Shown in pieces: positions 18,671 to 27,887 of a stretch of 64,000 nt of DNA; position 1 is the first letter of the stretch; every line of letters starts with the position of its first letter. The translations under genes were made by a program, and so were the position numbers. The notes beneath the pieces were generated by a model that worked only from the letters and a program-made list of their open reading frames with translations, was not told the DNA's origin and made no database searches. Location: the NCBI RefSeq assembly GCF_900107765.1, contig NZ_FNQY01000003.1, positions 62,001 through 126,000 on the forward strand. The letters are read 5' to 3'. The stretch comes from Arachidicoccus rhizosphaerae (lineage in GTDB: Bacteria; Bacteroidota; Bacteroidia; Chitinophagales; Chitinophagaceae).

Positions 18671-21600
18671 TTAAAATTGTGCATTGATACCGAAAGTGAA
18701 TACTCTTGGTGCAGGATACCTACCTACATCAATATTCTGCATTGTTGGATCCTGATTATAGGAGCCTATTTCAGGATCTAAGCCGGAATAGCCGGTAATT
18801 ACAAATAAATTTTGTCCGCTTACATACAGCTTTAATTTCTTCATCGAAATTTTCTTGGCAATTCTGTCAGGCAGATTATAACCTAGACGTACATTTTGAA
18901 TTCTCAAAAATGATGCGCTTTCCAGCCATCTATCAGACATTACAACGTTCGCATTACCTAAGCCACCATAAGGAGCAGGGATATCAGTCTTTGTATTTTC
19001 AGTAGTCCAGTAATTAGAAGCAGAGGCTAACTGGTTCTGATACATACTATTCAGCCCTTGCAGTTGGATAGCCAGAGCATTCAAAATCTTGCCACCCTGA
19101 GAGCCGTAAATAAACACGCTCAGGTCCCAATCTTTATAATTAAAGTTATTGGTCAATCCATAAGTAAAATCAGGATTAGGGCTTCCGAGTGCGTATTTTG
19201 TATTTTCAGCACCATCATTATTGCCTTCATACATCATATCACCATACCAAATATGGTTGGCATTTGTTCGATCACTGGTTACTGTTTGAGCAGTTCCTGT
19301 TACATTCTGTGGATGTTGAGCCAACCATTTCAAATCATCCTCTGTCTGAACCAGCCCCTTAACCTTATAACCATAAAATTCACCAACCGGGTGCCCTACA
19401 ATCGTCCTGGTAATATCAGCAAGTGTTATATAAGCCAGAGATTTCGATTGAGTAATAGCAGGTGCGCCGTTTAAGGATACAACCTTGTTTTTATAACGAG
19501 AGAAGGTTAAGGTTGTATTCCATTGGAATTTATCATTGGAAATATTGTGGCTATTAATTGTAAACTCAAAACCTGTATTTCTGATATTTCCTGCATTCAC
19601 ATAAGGAGAGGAGATAACAGCTGTCTGGTCGTCATAATCATTAGGTCCGCCGACCAAAAAAGCTGGTAATGGTTGGTGAAATAAAAAGTCTTTTGAAGTT
19701 TTAATATAAAAATCTGCACTTCCTGATAACCTTTCATTAAACAAACCGAAATCAATACCTAAATTGGATTGAATGGCAGTTTCCCATTGTAATTTCAAAT
19801 TAGCAACATTAGAGGCTACAAATCCTACTCCACTTGCAGTCTGAACTGTTTTTAAAGAAGATCCATAGGCATAGGCAGGAACACTTGAATTACCCGTTGT
19901 GCCATAACTTAATCTTAGCTTTAAATTATCCACTGTTTCTTTAGCTTTTGCGAAGAATGGCTCACTGGAAATTTTCCAAGATGCGGCCACACCAGGGAAA
20001 TAGGCAACATTATATCCATCTGCAAAGTTTGATGATTTATCACGTCTTATATTTGCAGTTAAGCTATATTTATTATCAAAGGAATATATAGCACGCGCCA
20101 GATAGGATTCCATCGTGGTAGTAGAATTGGATTCTGTAGCCGGATTCTGAGTTGTAGCTAGAGCGATACTTTTCAGATCGTCCCCCGCAACAAATCCAGT
20201 TCCTGAAAATCCCAGCTGATCCCAGTAAGAGTACCAGACTTCACGACCAGCCATAGCACTAAGAGAGTGTTTACCCCAGCTATGATTATAGTTTAATAAT
20301 TCCTTCCAACTCCAGTAAATGCTATTAGAAGTCCTTCTGCCCATTGTTGCGGTCTGATTGGACAACCATTTGGATTTATCCGTACCTGTTAAACCATAAC
20401 TATAAGTTGGGCTAAAGGTTAGATTATCAGACCAATGAAAATCTCCATTCACCTCTGAACGTAAAGAAAGGTCTTTTGTAAAATGGATGTCTGCGTAAAG
20501 ACTTCCACTAACCTGATTTCTAATTAAGTTATTGGTTTTAGCCAATGCTTGCTGCACTGGATTCACGCCTCCAAGCAGTGTACCATCTGAAGAAATTGAA
20601 GGTCCGGCAAAAGATCCATCCGCATTATAAACAGGTTGATCGGGAGCTGCCTGTAAGGCATAATAAATTACCCCTGTATTGTCACCCATACCTGTATTCT
20701 GTTCGCTGCGCATGCCTCCAAATGTACCTCCCATTTTTAACCAATTGGTTACCTGGGAGTTTAAATTCGCCCTTACAGTATAGCGTTTAAAGTCGAAGCC
20801 CAATACTGTACCGTCCTGATCGAAAAAGCCTCCTGATAAATAATAATCCGTTTTATTGGCATTGCCTGAAACAGAAATATTATGGCTATTCTCCATAGCA
20901 GTTTTAAAAATTGCTTTTTGCCAATTGGTTCCTTGGCCCAATGCATCAGGATTTGCAAAATCAGAACGAGGAGACATGCCAAAAGCCTTGGCTAAATCGT
21001 TCTCAAAACGGGCATATTGTTGCAAATTCATGACATCCAAAAATTTACCTTGTTTTTGTGCTCCGACAAATCCATCATAGGACAATACGGCGGAACCTCT
21101 GCCACGCTTAGTTGTAATAAATACAACCCCATTAGAACCACGGCTACCATAAATAGCCGTTGCAGCTGCGTCCTTTAAGATATCTATAGATTCAATATCA
21201 TTAGGATTTAGCAGCGCTAAAGGGCTGACACCAGTTTCCTGTTGGGAACTTCCAGGTGTAGTTTGTTGTTCACCACCTTGTGAACCTGTCATTTCTACTC
21301 CATCTATAACATATAATGGTTCAGAGCCACCAAAACTAGTTATCCCCCTGATATGAACAGAAGTATTACTTCCTGGCTGACCAGAGTTTTGGGTGATGGT
21401 TACACCAGCAGCCTTGCCTTGCATCATCTGATCAACACTTGCTTGCGGCAAGTTTTGGATATCTTTGGCTGTAATAGAGGAAGCAGCAGCATTTAAATCG
21501 CCCCGCTTTTGCGTACCATAACCAATAACTACCACATCATTTAATTTAGAATCCGAGGAAACCATTTCGATATTTAATGGTTTACCTATGACGAATCCTT

Positions 21601-21856
21601 TTACCACATTTTCTTTTCCTGTATAGGCAAATTGTAAAAATTTAGTATCAGGAGACACTTCAATACTAAAATCACCATTTTTCTCGGTTAGGGCCTGGTG
21701 TGTACCGCCCACTTCTGAGACCGATACCAGCTCTAATGGCTGGCCATTCTCATCTTTTACATTCCCCTTAACTGTCTGGGTCTGTGCAAACACAGTTCCG
21801 GTAATCAGGATGAATGAAAAGAACGCCAATAATTTGTAATACTTTTCCTTAATCAT
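18671..21856 (-). CDS. SusC/RagA-family TonB-dependent outer-membrane transporter
   Basis: 1061 residues: signal peptide ending VFAQ, a carboxypeptidase-regulatory-like domain (about 26-105, GNVKDENGQPLELVSVSEVGG), a TonB-box/SusC motif VVVIGYGTQKRGDLN, the plug (to about 235, including VDQMMQGKAAGVTITQNSGQPG and the SusC signature IESIDILKDAAATAIYGSRGSNGVV) and a 22-strand barrel ending in an aromatic-rich strand (VFTFGINAQF). With SusD it imports oligosaccharides across the outer membrane using TonB energy. The regulatory-like domain shows no STN domain, so signalling to an anti-sigma factor is not expected. Transcribed with susD; a promoter candidate lies at 21964-21996. Confidence 0.96.
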   Translation of the reverse strand: MIKEKYYKLLAFFSFILITGTVFAQTQTVKGNVKDENGQPLELVSVSEVGGTHQALTEKNGDFSIEVSPDTKFLQFAYTGKENVVKGFVIGKPLNIEMVSSDSKLNDVVVIGYGTQKRGDLNAAASSITAKDIQNLPQASVDQMMQGKAAGVTITQNSGQPGSNTSVHIRGITSFGGSEPLYVIDGVEMTGSQGGEQQTTPGSSQQETGVSPLALLNPNDIESIDILKDAAATAIYGSRGSNGVVFITTKRGRGSAVLSYDGFVGAQKQGKFLDVMNLQQYARFENDLAKAFGMSPRSDFANPDALGQGTNWQKAIFKTAMENSHNISVSGNANKTDYYLSGGFFDQDGTVLGFDFKRYTVRANLNSQVTNWLKMGGTFGGMRSEQNTGMGDNTGVIYYALQAAPDQPVYNADGSFAGPSISSDGTLLGGVNPVQQALAKTNNLIRNQVSGSLYADIHFTKDLSLRSEVNGDFHWSDNLTFSPTYSYGLTGTDKSKWLSNQTATMGRRTSNSIYWSWKELLNYNHSWGKHSLSAMAGREVWYSYWDQLGFSGTGFVAGDDLKSIALATTQNPATESNSTTTMESYLARAIYSFDNKYSLTANIRRDKSSNFADGYNVAYFPGVAASWKISSEPFFAKAKETVDNLKLRLSYGTTGNSSVPAYAYGSSLKTVQTASGVGFVASNVANLKLQWETAIQSNLGIDFGLFNERLSGSADFYIKTSKDFLFHQPLPAFLVGGPNDYDDQTAVISSPYVNAGNIRNTGFEFTINSHNISNDKFQWNTTLTFSRYKNKVVSLNGAPAITQSKSLAYITLADITRTIVGHPVGEFYGYKVKGLVQTEDDLKWLAQHPQNVTGTAQTVTSDRTNANHIWYGDMMYEGNNDGAENTKYALGSPNPDFTYGLTNNFNYKDWDLSVFIYGSQGGKILNALAIQLQGLNSMYQNQLASASNYWTTENTKTDIPAPYGGLGNANVVMSDRWLESASFLRIQNVRLGYNLPDRIAKKISMKKLKLYVSGQNLFVITGYSGLDPEIGSYNQDPTMQNIDVGRYPAPRVFTFGINAQF

Positions 21857-21963
21857 TGTTTGTAAGTTTTAACCAAAATTAGCAGATTGCCTCTTCAAAT
21901 TGTAATACTTTCTTAACTATTCGTTGTCGATTCTTAACAATTATTAGCAATTGCAATCGATAA

Positions 21964-21996
21964 CAAAAATATGCGCAAAAGAACAGTATTAACAAA
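21964..21996 (-). promoter_or_regulatory. Promoter candidate for susC
   Basis: On the minus strand: TTTG, 21 bp, TATTTTTG, matching the Bacteroidota promoter consensus. The predicted start near 21957 leaves a leader of about 100 nt. A second TAATTTTG at 21874-21881 lacks a correctly spaced TTTG. Confidence 0.45.
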
Positions 21997-22079
21997 TAAA
22001 AGATACAAAAATTCAATATTGATTAAATATCAATGACTTATAAAATCAATGATTAAGATTGTTAACAGCAAAAGGCGGT

Positions 22080-23141
22080 CTAATATTTTTTTAATAAGAT
22101 TTTAGTGTGAATCCCAGATGCTTTGAGGTCATTTTGGGACCAGCCCCCCATAGAATTGGCTGATTTCTTTAACATTGAGCAAGTTTCATCTTTATCAGAT
22201 ATGGACCAGATTATCCAGGAAATCTTACGTTTATCTGCCCATTTTATCCATTTATGCCATTGGCGGTAATCAATCTTCCCATCACCTGAGGCTTCCATCC
22301 CAGCTGATTCAGAAATAAATACAGGCAATCCTTTAGCAATAGCCTTGCTTGCTCTTTCTCTTAACTCACCTTTATGTGTTGCTGCATAATAATGCAATGT
22401 ATACATCAAGTTGCTATATCCTGTAATAGGGTCCTGAGCTGGTAAATTGATCATTTGATCCCAACGAGGGCAGCCTACTAAAATGACATTCTGAGGATCA
22501 TATTCACGAATAACTTCTATTATTTGCTCAGCATATTGTTTTACTTCGGGCCAACTCTCATAATCAGGCTCATTAAATACTTCATATATAATATTAGGAA
22601 AACTGTGATACTTTTTTGCTATATAAGTAAAAAACTGTTTAGCAGAGTCTAGATTAATGTTATGAGAATGCCAGTCCACAATGACATAAATTCCATTATC
22701 AATAGCTCCTTTAATAATCGCTTCAGCAGCTTGCAAAGCTCCTTGAGGATTATCAATATAACCACCTTTGGGTTCTACGCCAATTGCAGCACGTACTATT
22801 GAAACATGCCAATTTTCCTTCAACCATTTGACCGTCGATGGATTATAAAATCTTGGCCAGAAATTATGCCAACCATAGCTGACTCCATGAAGCGCAACCG
22901 GTTTACCTTGCTGATTGACTAATTGAGCTCCATCAACTCTTAAAAATCCATTTATACCAACAACTGTGGAGTTTGCAAAGGGATGCTCAGCGTCCACTGC
23001 ATTTTTCACCGAGTGTAAATTCTTTTTAGGTCGCGCTATCAATTGACAGCATATAATGAAAAACAGAATTCCTAGAATCACTGTCTTTCCTAAAAATTCA
23101 CACTTAAGCTCACGAAAATCATTCATTCTTTGTTTGGCCAT
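22080..23141 (-). CDS. GH5-family glycoside hydrolase (cellulase/endoglucanase-like), secreted
   Basis: 353 residues. An N-terminal signal-anchor (about 17-38) precedes a GH5 TIM barrel: GVSYGWHNFWPRFYN, SIVRAAIGVEP, IYVIVDWHSHN, then the acid/base E191 in YEVFNEPD and nucleophile E278 in VFISESAGM. The last strand carries SWIIWSISDKDETC. The fold and the first strands are like GH5_2 endoglucanases, but the nucleophile context is ESAG, not the usual EWG, so the subfamily is uncertain. It lies upstream of susC on the same strand, 223 bp away, with its own palindrome at 23184-23201. It should cleave beta-linked glucan or mannan chains outside the cytoplasm. Confidence 0.83.
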   Translation of the reverse strand: MAKQRMNDFRELKCEFLGKTVILGILFFIICCQLIARPKKNLHSVKNAVDAEHPFANSTVVGINGFLRVDGAQLVNQQGKPVALHGVSYGWHNFWPRFYNPSTVKWLKENWHVSIVRAAIGVEPKGGYIDNPQGALQAAEAIIKGAIDNGIYVIVDWHSHNINLDSAKQFFTYIAKKYHSFPNIIYEVFNEPDYESWPEVKQYAEQIIEVIREYDPQNVILVGCPRWDQMINLPAQDPITGYSNLMYTLHYYAATHKGELRERASKAIAKGLPVFISESAGMEASGDGKIDYRQWHKWIKWADKRKISWIIWSISDKDETCSMLKKSANSMGGWSQNDLKASGIHTKILLKKY

Positions 23142-23183
23142 TATTGAAATTTTTTAGATGTGCAATTAGCTAATTCAATCCCT

Positions 23184-23201
23184 TAAATTGTACACAATTT
23201 A
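23184..23201. promoter_or_regulatory. 18-bp palindrome upstream of the GH5 gene
   Basis: TAAATTGT, AC, ACAATTTA: a perfect 8-bp inverted repeat with a 2-bp centre, flanked by CCCT on the left and GGG on the right. It ends about 42 bp upstream of the GH5 start. The compact symmetry fits a dimeric regulator site better than a terminator, as no T run follows. Confidence 0.4.
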
Positions 23202-23262
23202 GGGAAATTCATACTAATGTTTATCTCAAAAAAAATCAACAATGATTTCAATTCCAAATGGA

Positions 23263-23898
23263 TTACTGTTTCTTAAAAGAATGTGCGCCTCGCATTATTT
23301 CAATAGGATAGAAGGTAAATGGCAATTTTCCTTCCTGGTCATTTATTTTTATTGTCAAATAAAGTTTAAACAGGTCTTGTCCAATTAGATGCATGATCCA
23401 GTCATTTTTAACCGATAACTCATCATCTTTCTCCGGATAAATATCCCTGATTGAGAGTTTCTGACCATTGACATTAATAAGTAAAAGAGGTAAAATAAAA
23501 TCTTGCAAGTTTTTCCCTTTAGCAATGACGGAAGAAGGCTGAATCCTTGGATTAGAGCTCAAAGAAATACCCCCGTGAATGATTGCAGAACTATCACTCT
23601 GCTGTACCATAGCGCTTTTAGTCCAAATAATTTCTACCGGTCTTTCAGAATGATTGATTACGGAAAAATTAATACGATTATAATCCGGGGAAAAAATTAT
23701 CTGGACTCCATCTTTTTGCCAAACAGCTTTTTTTCTGGAATTAGATTCTCTCATAGAAAATTTATATTGATAATATTGTCCATGGACCGCATCCATCATT
23801 TTCTGGGAAGTTATACAGCCCTGCTGTACAATTGCGCTAATTGCAACACATAGGAGCAATACTAACCTTATCACTTTGCGGTAAGAAGCTATAAACAT
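23263..23898 (-). CDS. Hypothetical lipoprotein in the PUL
   Basis: 211 residues from the ATG at 23898 (MFIASYRKVIRL); an ATG at 23922 adds eight residues and cannot be excluded. The signal ends in a lipobox (VQQG-C28). The mature protein is mostly beta with alternating hydrophobic residues: VQIIFSPDYNRINFSVINHSERPVEIIWTK suggests an Ig-like or beta-sandwich domain, and the C-terminal part (LYLTIKINDQEGKLPFTFYPIEI) another strand pair. I recognise no family. It lies between the phosphodiester glycosidase-like gene (34 bp from its ATG at 23922) and GH5, on the same strand, so it is probably part of the same transcript and of the envelope. Confidence 0.6.
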   Translation of the reverse strand: MFIASYRKVIRLVLLLCVAISAIVQQGCITSQKMMDAVHGQYYQYKFSMRESNSRKKAVWQKDGVQIIFSPDYNRINFSVINHSERPVEIIWTKSAMVQQSDSSAIIHGGISLSSNPRIQPSSVIAKGKNLQDFILPLLLINVNGQKLSIRDIYPEKDDELSVKNDWIMHLIGQDLFKLYLTIKINDQEGKLPFTFYPIEIMRGAHSFKKQ

Positions 23899-23956
23899 AA
23901 TCAAATCAGCTTTTATAATCAATCCTAATTCAGGTGCTTTAATATTTCAAACAAAA

Positions 23957-24814
23957 CTAACGCTTTCTGACTAGTATCCAACTATTGGCGACAGGCCGCA
24001 ATTGTTTTCCTGATGGTTGGTTACTAATTTTGTATTGTGAAGTTTTCTGATCCCATATTACCATAGTTGTGGATCCCCCTCCGTCCAAATTAACACTATT
24101 CTCAATTCCCAGCCACCGCATCAACTTTCCCAAATCGGACAGGGAAATTCCATTACTGAATTTGGGTTGACGTCCATCCACCGTTACAAAATAGACGGTA
24201 TGCCTTCCTTTTAATCCGAGGGCGGTCCTCGGGTGATGAACAGTGCTCAAACTGGAATTATTTTGGGTTAATAATTGGCCCTTCTTCAGTAATATTGGTC
24301 TTGCCCCCAAAGCCTCCTTTATATCCCTGGCTCTTTTTTTAAAAAGTATAGAGTCGCCCATTATTATTTTACCGGATTTTAGCACTCCAACAAAAGCCAC
24401 CATAGAACTGTCGGCATTTTTAATAATGCCCCCATCCTTGACAACAGGACCTAAGGGAATGCCATTATTCATATTAAAAAAATCTGCATTAACCCCACCC
24501 AAAACTAATCTATGAGGTGTATTCTCAGCCTTCATTTCATCAGTAACTACCTGACGACCAAATAAATGACTATTATTAGGAGTTGCCGCCTCCAACAGCA
24601 ATTTGTTTTTCTTTAACCTGGCTTTTATAATTTGTACTACTACAATTTTATCATCCCCGTCAAAATATTTAATTTCCTGACGTGTAACTCTGTCACTTAT
24701 GGCCCAAGAGCTATCCTTAATAATTTTCCTACCAGGAAACTGACTATCAACATGTTGACAAAAAGATGTCACAGCAAAGATTATACATACAGTTAAAAGA
24801 ATCACCCGTTTCAT
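23957..24814 (-). CDS. Phosphodiester glycosidase (NAGPA/DUF2233) family protein, secreted
   Basis: 285 residues with a signal peptide (MKRVILLTVCIIFAVTSFCQ). The NAGPA-type domain spans about 60-283: GGVNADFFNMNNGIPLGPVVKDG near residue 105, ARPILLKKG, RTALGLKGRHTVYFVTVDGRQ, and the hallmark NLDGGGSTTMVI. In animals this family removes GlcNAc from GlcNAc-1-phosphate-6-mannose diesters; bacterial homologues act on, or are linked to, phosphodiester-bound sugars in exopolysaccharide or wall polymers. It is the first gene of the leftward PUL block. Whether the PUL substrate carries phosphodiester sugars is an inference from this position. Confidence 0.85.
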   Translation of the reverse strand: MKRVILLTVCIIFAVTSFCQHVDSQFPGRKIIKDSSWAISDRVTRQEIKYFDGDDKIVVVQIIKARLKKNKLLLEAATPNNSHLFGRQVVTDEMKAENTPHRLVLGGVNADFFNMNNGIPLGPVVKDGGIIKNADSSMVAFVGVLKSGKIIMGDSILFKKRARDIKEALGARPILLKKGQLLTQNNSSLSTVHHPRTALGLKGRHTVYFVTVDGRQPKFSNGISLSDLGKLMRWLGIENSVNLDGGGSTTMVIWDQKTSQYKISNQPSGKQLRPVANSWILVRKR

Positions 24815-24968
24815 ATTGTACTATTTAGGCATTAATCCCGTGAAAATAAGACAATTCCATAGTTTAAACCGTTATAAAAATATTAACCGGCTCCTTTTTC
24901 AGAAAAATATTATCCAAAAGAACCTTTTTTTCAGATAATTCTTTCAATTGAAACAAATATGCAAAATT

Positions 24969-25127
24969 ATGAGACAAGATAGCAGCTCTAAAATACGCAA
25001 TTCAGCCAAATTTGTAGGGTATTCCGTACATGCAAGGACGCTAGAGGGAACGCAAATTATGCAATCAACTAGTAAAATATTTGCATTAAACGAATACAAA
25101 GCCCTGCTAAATAAATCACACAATTAA
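24969..25127 (+). CDS. Small open frame of 52 codons before the glutaminase-like gene
   Basis: A short frame with ATG start and TAA stop ends 7 bp before the downstream gene. The product starts MRQDSSSKIRNSAKF and is basic, without a signal peptide, membrane segment or known motif. It could be a leader peptide, a small protein or chance; the tight spacing is the only positive sign. The rest of the 320-bp gap (24815-24968) shows no other clear signal. Confidence 0.25.
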   Translation: MRQDSSSKIRNSAKFVGYSVHARTLEGTQIMQSTSKIFALNEYKALLNKSHN

Positions 25128-25134
25128 AAAAGAA

Positions 25135-27681
25135 ATGCAAATCAACAAGGTCACTAAAGTAAATGGAACCATGCTAGCGATTCAAAAAAAAGTGAGACAA
25201 ACATTACTAGGAAGCACTTTATTGTTTACTCTTGGCTGTTCGCAGATGGCAACGGCTCAACATGCAGATCAAATAGCCCCCAGCTATCCGCTTATAACAC
25301 ATACTCCTTATTTCAGTATCTGGAGCAACAAAGACATTCTAACGGATGGCTCTACTGTTCATTGGACAGGCAAACCTCAATCCCTTATTGGTATAATCAA
25401 AGTAGACAATGAATTCTATCGTTTTATGGGCAAGGAGGTAAAAGCCTATAATTCAGTAGCGCCTGCTGGAGATGAAAATGACCATGTTCAAATCCATTAT
25501 ACCACCCAAAACCCTGGAGAAAACTGGCAAGCCGTCCAAGCTGACACAAATGGCTGGCAATCAGGCTTATTGCCCATATCTGATGACAGCAAAACAGCGC
25601 GAACCTTATGGTCGACTGATGATATCTGGATTAGGCGTACATTCCAATATAATGGAGGAAATACAGATGGTCTAAAAATTAAATTAAAGCATGATGACAA
25701 CATTGTCTTATATCTAAATGGCCATGAACTCTACCAAAAGGAGGGATGGGTAGAAGACTTCCTTTATAGTGATTTCAACGACAGACTTAAGAAGTATTTA
25801 ATAAAAGGAAAAAATGTGTTGGCCGCCCATGTAAAAAATACTGCAGGAGGCAGGTATTTTGACATTGGATTATCAAAAGAACTTCATTCAGTTTATAACA
25901 GCCCGATTGCCATTGCGAAGCAAAAATCAACTCAGATAGAGGCGATGCAAACCATATATCAGTTTGAATGTGGTCATACTAATCTGAAGCTAACATTTAC
26001 CTCTCCGTTATTGTTACAACATCTAGATATTCTTACCAGGCCAATTTCTTATATAACCTATCAAGTTAGCTCCACAGATGGCAAACCCCACCATGCAACT
26101 GTACTGCTAAGTGCCAGCTCGGATATTGCGGTTAATACACCAAACCAACAGGTACAGGCGGAAACCTTAAATAATAAAGATTTATCTCTGTTAAAAGTAG
26201 GCACTTTGGAACAACCAATCCTCGGTAAAAAAGGGGATGATGTCCGCATTGACTGGGGTTATTTTTATGTAGGAGCTGCAACTAAGCATGCCAAACAATC
26301 TTTAAGTCAAAATGCATTTGAAGGAATTGAATCTTTTCTTAACGGCAATCTTTCAAATAATAACCTGAAAATTAGTGGCAAACAACTTAGCCTCAATACA
26401 GCTGTTGATTTAGGTACGACTGATGCTAATAATTTTGCGACAGGCCATATGGTGCTCGGATATGATGAGCAATTTGCCATTCAATATTTCCACACAAATT
26501 TAAGACCATGGTGGAACAGAGACGGAAAACAAAATTTTGCAGATCTAATGCAAAAGGCGTCAAAGGAATATAATCAGGTAATGACGCTCGTAAAAAAAGA
26601 AGATCAAAGAATTCGTCAGGAATTATTGATGGCAGGAGGTGCGGATTATGCAAGACTTTCCATTTTAGCTTACCGCCAAAGCATAGCTGCTCACAATATT
26701 GTACAAAGCCCACAGAACGAATTACTATTTCTGTCAAAAGAAAATTTTTCCAACGGTTCTATAAATACGGTAGATTTAACCTATCCTTCTGCACCTCTAT
26801 ATTTAATGTATAATACGGAATTATTAAAAGGAATGATGCGGGGTATATTTTATTACAGCGAAAGCGGGAAATGGACCAAACCGTATTCTGCGCATGACCT
26901 CGGGACTTATCCTATTGCCAACGGGCAAACCTACGGAGAAGATATGCCTGTAGAAGAAGCCGGCAACATGGTGATACTGGCCGCTGCAATCGCCAAGGTG
27001 GATGGTAACGCTAATTTTGCAAAAGAACATTGGAAAACAATCTCTATCTGGGCTGATTACCTGGCCAAAGCGGGATTTGATCCAGCAAACCAATTATGTA
27101 CAGATGATTTCGCCGGACACCTGGCAAGAAATGTCAATTTATCAGCCAAGGCAATTATGGCGATACGAAGCTATGGCTATCTTGCAGAACAACTAGGAGA
27201 GAAAGCCACCGCTAAAAAATATATTGCGCTCGCAAAAAGCATGGTGCCAAAATGGATGGCTCTGGCAGATGATGGTGATCATTATAGCCTAAGCTTCGAA
27301 AACAAAGGCAGCTGGAGCCAGAAATACAATCTGGTTTGGGATAAAGTATTAGATTTCAATATATTCCCTCCCCAGGTTTATCAAAAGGAAGTCAATTATT
27401 ATTTAAAACAACAAAATAGATATGGCGTTCCCCTGGATAGCAGGAAAAGCTATACCAAATCCGATTGGATTATGTGGACAGCAACGATGACCAATAATCG
27501 TCAGGATTTCGAATCTTTTATGCACCCACTTATCCGATATATCAAAGAGACTCCCAGCAGAGTTCCTTTAAGTGACTGGCATGATACTAAAGATGGCAGA
27601 CAACAAAATTTCCAAGCCAGGAGTGTAGTAGGAGGATATTTTATGCAGTCATTTAATTATTGGTTACATCATAAGAAATAA
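25135..27681 (+). CDS. DUF4965/DUF5127/DUF1793 glutaminase-like (GtaA family) secreted protein
   Basis: 848 residues; a second ATG at 25171 would start a cleaner signal peptide (MLAIQKKVRQTLLG...ATAQ). The N-terminus PSYPLITHTPYFSIWSNKDILTDGSTVHWTG is the classic start of this family, followed by beta-sandwich domains (about 60-330) and an alpha-helical toroid (about 480-845) with VEEAGNMVILAAAIAK, WADYLAKAGFDP and SDWIMWTATMT. A fungal founding member is an extracellular glutaminase (GtaA), but the toroid resembles glycosidases, and Bacteroidota homologues often sit in glycan loci. Substrate is therefore open: glutamine, or a glycan or glycopeptide. It has its own terminator before the GH92 gene. 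Confidence 0.8.
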   Translation: MQINKVTKVNGTMLAIQKKVRQTLLGSTLLFTLGCSQMATAQHADQIAPSYPLITHTPYFSIWSNKDILTDGSTVHWTGKPQSLIGIIKVDNEFYRFMGKEVKAYNSVAPAGDENDHVQIHYTTQNPGENWQAVQADTNGWQSGLLPISDDSKTARTLWSTDDIWIRRTFQYNGGNTDGLKIKLKHDDNIVLYLNGHELYQKEGWVEDFLYSDFNDRLKKYLIKGKNVLAAHVKNTAGGRYFDIGLSKELHSVYNSPIAIAKQKSTQIEAMQTIYQFECGHTNLKLTFTSPLLLQHLDILTRPISYITYQVSSTDGKPHHATVLLSASSDIAVNTPNQQVQAETLNNKDLSLLKVGTLEQPILGKKGDDVRIDWGYFYVGAATKHAKQSLSQNAFEGIESFLNGNLSNNNLKISGKQLSLNTAVDLGTTDANNFATGHMVLGYDEQFAIQYFHTNLRPWWNRDGKQNFADLMQKASKEYNQVMTLVKKEDQRIRQELLMAGGADYARLSILAYRQSIAAHNIVQSPQNELLFLSKENFSNGSINTVDLTYPSAPLYLMYNTELLKGMMRGIFYYSESGKWTKPYSAHDLGTYPIANGQTYGEDMPVEEAGNMVILAAAIAKVDGNANFAKEHWKTISIWADYLAKAGFDPANQLCTDDFAGHLARNVNLSAKAIMAIRSYGYLAEQLGEKATAKKYIALAKSMVPKWMALADDGDHYSLSFENKGSWSQKYNLVWDKVLDFNIFPPQVYQKEVNYYLKQQNRYGVPLDSRKSYTKSDWIMWTATMTNNRQDFESFMHPLIRYIKETPSRVPLSDWHDTKDGRQQNFQARSVVGGYFMQSFNYWLHHKK

Positions 27682-27702
27682 TCAGAGGCTGATAACCAAA
27701 GG

Positions 27703-27746
27703 AAACCCGGTATGCTTAGACAAATCTATATACCGGGTTTGTTTTT
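27703..27746 (+). terminator. Terminator after the glutaminase-like gene
   Basis: AAACCCGGTAT (27703-27713) and ATACCGGGTTT (27730-27740) form a perfect 11-bp stem followed by GTTTTT. Confidence 0.85.
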
Positions 27747-27887
27747 ATAAATGTAAACAAACTTTAAACAAACAAATAATACTTTATTTTTAATTATTTT
27801 TGAACATAACTAACACAATAATTTGTTTTCATTCATTTTGAATAATTCCGTTCATCCATTCCTTTTCAAAATGCAAAATCTATATCC

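Noticed and set aside
21874-21881. Second -7-like element close to the susC start
   Set aside because: The nearest TTTG equivalent is only 14 bp away, too short, and the leader would be about 14 nt; the element at 21964 fits better.
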